34,298 nt of DNA. Origin: JBBQSF01 sp038214085 (lineage in GTDB: Bacteria; Bacteroidota; Bacteroidia; Bacteroidales; CG2-30-32-10). Below the pieces are notes generated by a model, which made no database searches, was not told where the DNA came from, and saw nothing but the letters and a program-made list of their open reading frames with translations. The stretch lies in NCBI GenBank assembly GCA_038214085.1, contig JBBQSF010000016.1, positions 1 to 34,298 of the forward strand, read 5' to 3'. Position 1 is the stretch's first letter. The number at the start of each line of letters is the position of its first letter. A program made the translations under genes and the position numbers. This document shows, piece by piece, positions 32,005 through 34,298 of the stretch.

Positions 32005-33483
32005 ATGGCACGTATAACAAATGGATTTCTCGGAAACGCATCAGGAAAACTTGGAAACGTGGTATTTTCCCGCTGGCGCGAACTCAACACCGCACGACAA
32101 TACCAACCCGACATTCACGATGCAAATTCTCCTTCACAGCAGAAACAACGCTCACGAATGGTTTCTTTGCTTCAGTTCCTAAAACCCCTAAACAAAAACT
32201 TCATCAAGTTTTTTAATACTCCTTATGCCAAGGGTTCAACACCCTGGGCAATTGCAATTCATGATAACATGGCAGCCGTTAGTTCGGATGGATGCATGAG
32301 CTTAAGAAATTTCAATCTCGGCAGTCCAAAATTCCCTGCTTTTGATGTGTTCGATATTTCATACGACCCCTTTACAAACCAAACACATTTTCAGTATAAA
32401 AAACCTGTTGCAAACTTTCAAAACAATCCTTTTCCTTACCTGCTTCCTTGTGTTCTGGGTGAATACCCATCAACATCAGGAGTGCATGAGTTCGACATCC
32501 GCCATCTGCTTTGCAGCTTGCCTGATGGGCATTTCTGGTGCTCAATTACCGATGAATTTGAAGAACATGTTTACGATAATTCCTGGTCAGGTATTCGCTT
32601 TTGGATGGTCTATTATCATTCGTACGATATTACTAAAATCATTAACCCTGCGGAAAATGTTTCTCAGCCTGTCTTTGTTGAAGCACCACCAATTATTGAA
32701 GGCTTCAATACCAGGGTAAAAGAGAATCTGGTTCCTGTCAATTCATTAAGTTGGGATTACGTTCATGATGATCCAACATGGTATCTGAAACTTACCATTG
32801 ATATCAGCAAAACAACGCTTGAAAATCCTGCCGATTATACCCTAATTTTCTGGTGGAATGGTCTGATTCAGGGCAACCATTATTTTAACGGTCCTGAAGA
32901 ATGGGATTTACAGGAAAGCGATTGCGAAATGCTTGTTGGAGATCGTGGCTTCAGTGGCTCAGCCATTGCATTGTATGCAGTGTTCAACAAAGAAGGAGAG
33001 CAGGTTTCTTGCTTCAACCGATTTTATATCAATCATGGAACTGATGGTAAAGAATATCCTTACTTCGAACAATTGTTCGACTGCAATTATTCCAATGCAG
33101 CATCCTTTGTGCTTCCTGATGGACAATGTGGTTTTTGTGGCAACCTTGAAACTCTATTTGGTGAGCTTCTTTCATTATGGGATCAGGGATTTGTTCCTGC
33201 GGAAGAAAATCCGTTGAAGCCATTGGAAAAAGTATTCAAACTTCATGCGGCAGTTAATGGTTCTGTTGAAGTAAGTGGGCAGGTAAAGGAAACAGATTCT
33301 GAATTTATCTTCCTTGAAAAAGCGAAAGCTACATTGCAAGCAAGAGCAGCTGAATCCTATGTTTTTAGTGAATGGAAAGGCGCGGATGCTGCGGATGTAG
33401 TTGCATTGGGCAACGATACTTTTGAGCTGGAAATGTCGAAGAATCGCACGCTTACCCCTGAATTTATTGTAAAAGAAATATAA
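32005..33483 (+). CDS. DUF6266-type protein with long extension and C-terminal B-repeat-like domain, second copy
   Basis: 492 residues, more than twice the first copy. The N-terminal ~55 residues (ITNGFLGNASGKLGNVVFSR, then DANSPSQQKQRSRMV) align by pattern with the 31258 product: GNVVFS versus GTAVFS, and the PxQxxQRSxM helix. The central region is aromatic and beta-rich (WAIAIHDNMAAVSSDGCMSL; HFWCSITDEFEEHVYDNSW; LIFWWNGLIQGNHYF). The last ~85 residues (FKLHAAVNGSVEVSGQVKET ... YVFSEWKGADAADVV) resemble divergent InlB B-repeat domains, small beta modules often used in extracellular proteins. It may be a fibre- or baseplate-like protein; no signal peptide is visible, so export, if any, is not by Sec. 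Confidence 0.7.
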   Translation: MARITNGFLGNASGKLGNVVFSRWRELNTARQYQPDIHDANSPSQQKQRSRMVSLLQFLKPLNKNFIKFFNTPYAKGSTPWAIAIHDNMAAVSSDGCMSLRNFNLGSPKFPAFDVFDISYDPFTNQTHFQYKKPVANFQNNPFPYLLPCVLGEYPSTSGVHEFDIRHLLCSLPDGHFWCSITDEFEEHVYDNSWSGIRFWMVYYHSYDITKIINPAENVSQPVFVEAPPIIEGFNTRVKENLVPVNSLSWDYVHDDPTWYLKLTIDISKTTLENPADYTLIFWWNGLIQGNHYFNGPEEWDLQESDCEMLVGDRGFSGSAIALYAVFNKEGEQVSCFNRFYINHGTDGKEYPYFEQLFDCNYSNAASFVLPDGQCGFCGNLETLFGELLSLWDQGFVPAEENPLKPLEKVFKLHAAVNGSVEVSGQVKETDSEFIFLEKAKATLQARAAESYVFSEWKGADAADVVALGNDTFELEMSKNRTLTPEFIVKEI

Positions 33484-33495
33484 AAACGTAAAACC

Positions 33496-33951
33496 ATGAA
33501 ACAATACCCAAACATAGATTTTGGTAAATTCAAAATTGAAATTTACAGCCCTTCAGGCGAATTTATAAAAGTAGCATATATAAACAGCAACAATGATTTT
33601 TATTGCCCTGACCTGGTGCCAGGCCAGCAGTATAACCTTGTATTTTCATACAACGGTTATTTCCTGATGGCAGCAGCATTCGTTTGCAAAGAGCAAAAAA
33701 AAGTTGTTTACTTAAGCCCTGTGCATTTTTTATACAATCGCAACATCAACAAATCAGGCTCTGCATTTGCAAAACTGATCAAAAGCAAGTACAACTTTTG
33801 CAGCAATCAAGTAAAACCCTTGATGCAATGGGAAAAACACATTTATGAAATTCTTGCGAACAATGGAAACCGCGTACAGGCACCATGTTTGAACAGCTCT
33901 GATGTGTTTCTTTATTTGGCAGGGAATGATTTAGCAAGTAAAGTGAGATAA
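33496..33951 (+). CDS. Hypothetical protein sharing a short motif with the DUF6266-type protein
   Basis: 151 residues from the ATG at 33496 (AAAACC-ATG leader), 12 bp after the previous gene, so probably co-transcribed. The first ~75 residues are beta-rich (NIDFGKFKIEIYSPSGEFIK, PGQQYNLVFSYNGYFLMAAA), the rest is helical (SAFAKLIKSKYNFCSNQVKP). It is not recognised. The C terminus reads FLYLAGNDLASKVR, matching AGNDLASKVKR of the 31258 product; the nucleotide sequences differ at several third positions, so the match is at protein level. Its shortness and this motif at its very end suggest a family relationship. A hairpin with a T-run at 34048-34076 may end its transcript. Confidence 0.65.
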   Translation: MKQYPNIDFGKFKIEIYSPSGEFIKVAYINSNNDFYCPDLVPGQQYNLVFSYNGYFLMAAAFVCKEQKKVVYLSPVHFLYNRNINKSGSAFAKLIKSKYNFCSNQVKPLMQWEKHIYEILANNGNRVQAPCLNSSDVFLYLAGNDLASKVR

Positions 33952-34047
33952 GAACAGGCAATATTTAATCATAGTAACATCTACGAACAAATTATATCAA
34001 TAAAAGCAATGTAGTTTACCCTAAAAGCAAACAATAAGTCGAAATAC

Positions 34048-34076
34048 AGAAAAGTGAGTAAAATCAACACTTTTCT
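34048..34076 (+). terminator. Hairpin with 9-bp arms
   Basis: AGAAAAGTG (34048-34056) and CACTTTTCT (34068-34076) are complementary with an 11-nt loop. AT-rich stem; a weak terminator for the gene ending at 33951. Confidence 0.45.
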
Positions 34077-34080
34077 ATTT

Positions 34081-34101
34081 TGTTGTACCTATGTTGTACC
34101 T
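34081..34101. repeat. Two direct copies of TGTTGTACCT, 11 nt apart
   Basis: Copies at 34081-34090 and 34092-34101, with one extra base between them. They lie 58 bp from the 3' end of the tRNA-Lys gene, a position where integrase arm-type sites can occur. Confidence 0.5.
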
Positions 34102-34108
34102 GTTAAAG

Positions 34109-34147
34109 AAAAAACCCCCGAAAACTCAGTGTTTTCGGGGGTTTTTT
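34109..34147. terminator. Strong bidirectional terminator between phage-like genes and tRNA-Lys
   Basis: AAAAAACCCCCGAAAAC (34109-34125), 5-nt loop, then its exact complement (34131-34147). The CCCCC/GGGGG stem with A and T runs on the two sides ends transcription in both directions, including the leftward tRNA transcript. Confidence 0.88.
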
Positions 34148-34158
34148 GTATGTTATTG

Positions 34159-34231
34159 TGATCTGGCTGGGATTCGAACCCAGGACCCCATCCTTAAAAG
34201 GGATGTGCTCTACCTGCTGAGCTACCAAATC
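34159..34231 (-). tRNA. tRNA-Lys (UUU)
   Basis: 73 nt fold perfectly as a cloverleaf: acceptor GATTTGG/CCAGATC with one G-T pair, D stem GCTC/GAGC, anticodon stem CATCC/GGATG with loop CTTTTAA (anticodon TTT), variable loop GGGTC, T arm CTGGG-TTCGAAT-CCCAG, discriminator A. The CCA is not encoded. The 3' end points left, towards the phage-like genes, so it could be an integration target. Confidence 0.95.
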
Positions 34232-34298
34232 ATCCTTTAATTTTTTGGAGGTGCAAAGATACTTGCATTATTTTAATTTCCAAATATAAATTAAAGAG

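Overview
The window looks like a piece of a Bacteroidota (Bacteroidetes) chromosome. The left edge carries a PKD-repeat surface protein with a gliding-motility-type (T9SS type B) C-terminal sorting domain, directly followed by a PorP/SprF-like outer-membrane protein. Several genes are preceded by the Bacteroidota -7 promoter element (TAnnTTTG). The right edge has a tRNA-Lys(UUU) on the minus strand. Between these chromosomal-looking ends lies a mosaic that resembles an integrated mobile element with a defence cargo; no integrase is in view.

Layout: (1) 1-5448, T9SS surface protein and PorP/SprF partner. (2) 5490-8220, a broken minus-strand secreted-protein gene, an unrecognised 380-aa protein, a small minus-strand lipoprotein, and a control-like region with GGGAACTT palindromes. 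(3) 8221-11254, excisionase-type helix-turn-helix protein and a VirE/BT4734-type primase-helicase whose interdomain linkers have been expanded by two blocks of three tandem 39-nt repeats. (4) 11654-13090, a membrane protein with a DUF559-like nuclease fold at its C terminus. (5) 13392-27867, a type I restriction-modification locus in the order single-domain S, M, full S, cargo, R, YgjP-like metallopeptidase. (6) 28052-28873, a membrane protein with five 17-residue repeats. (7) 28874-30327, about 1.45 kb with no convincing gene but with large inverted repeats. (8) 30328-33951, a phage-like set: J-domain protein, holin-like peptide, two DUF6266-type proteins and one unknown protein. (9) 34109-34231, strong terminator and tRNA-Lys.

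The most interesting part is the cargo between the second hsdS and hsdR. Five closely packed genes (17403-21460) encode a ThsB-like/DUF1863 TIR-like protein, a small TIR protein, a second DUF1863 protein with a 90-residue N-terminal extension, a tandem TIR-TIR protein and a stand-alone SLOG-fold protein. They are followed by a DUF2188 peptide and a Schlafen-AlbA_2/ATPase-like regulator. In Thoeris, TIR proteins make a cyclic nucleotide that a SLOG domain senses, but there the SLOG is fused to a SIR2 or other effector. Here there is no SIR2, and several different TIRs accompany a free SLOG protein. This suggests an unusual Thoeris-like signalling system embedded in a type I RM operon. Function is inferred from motifs only; nothing was searched or computed.
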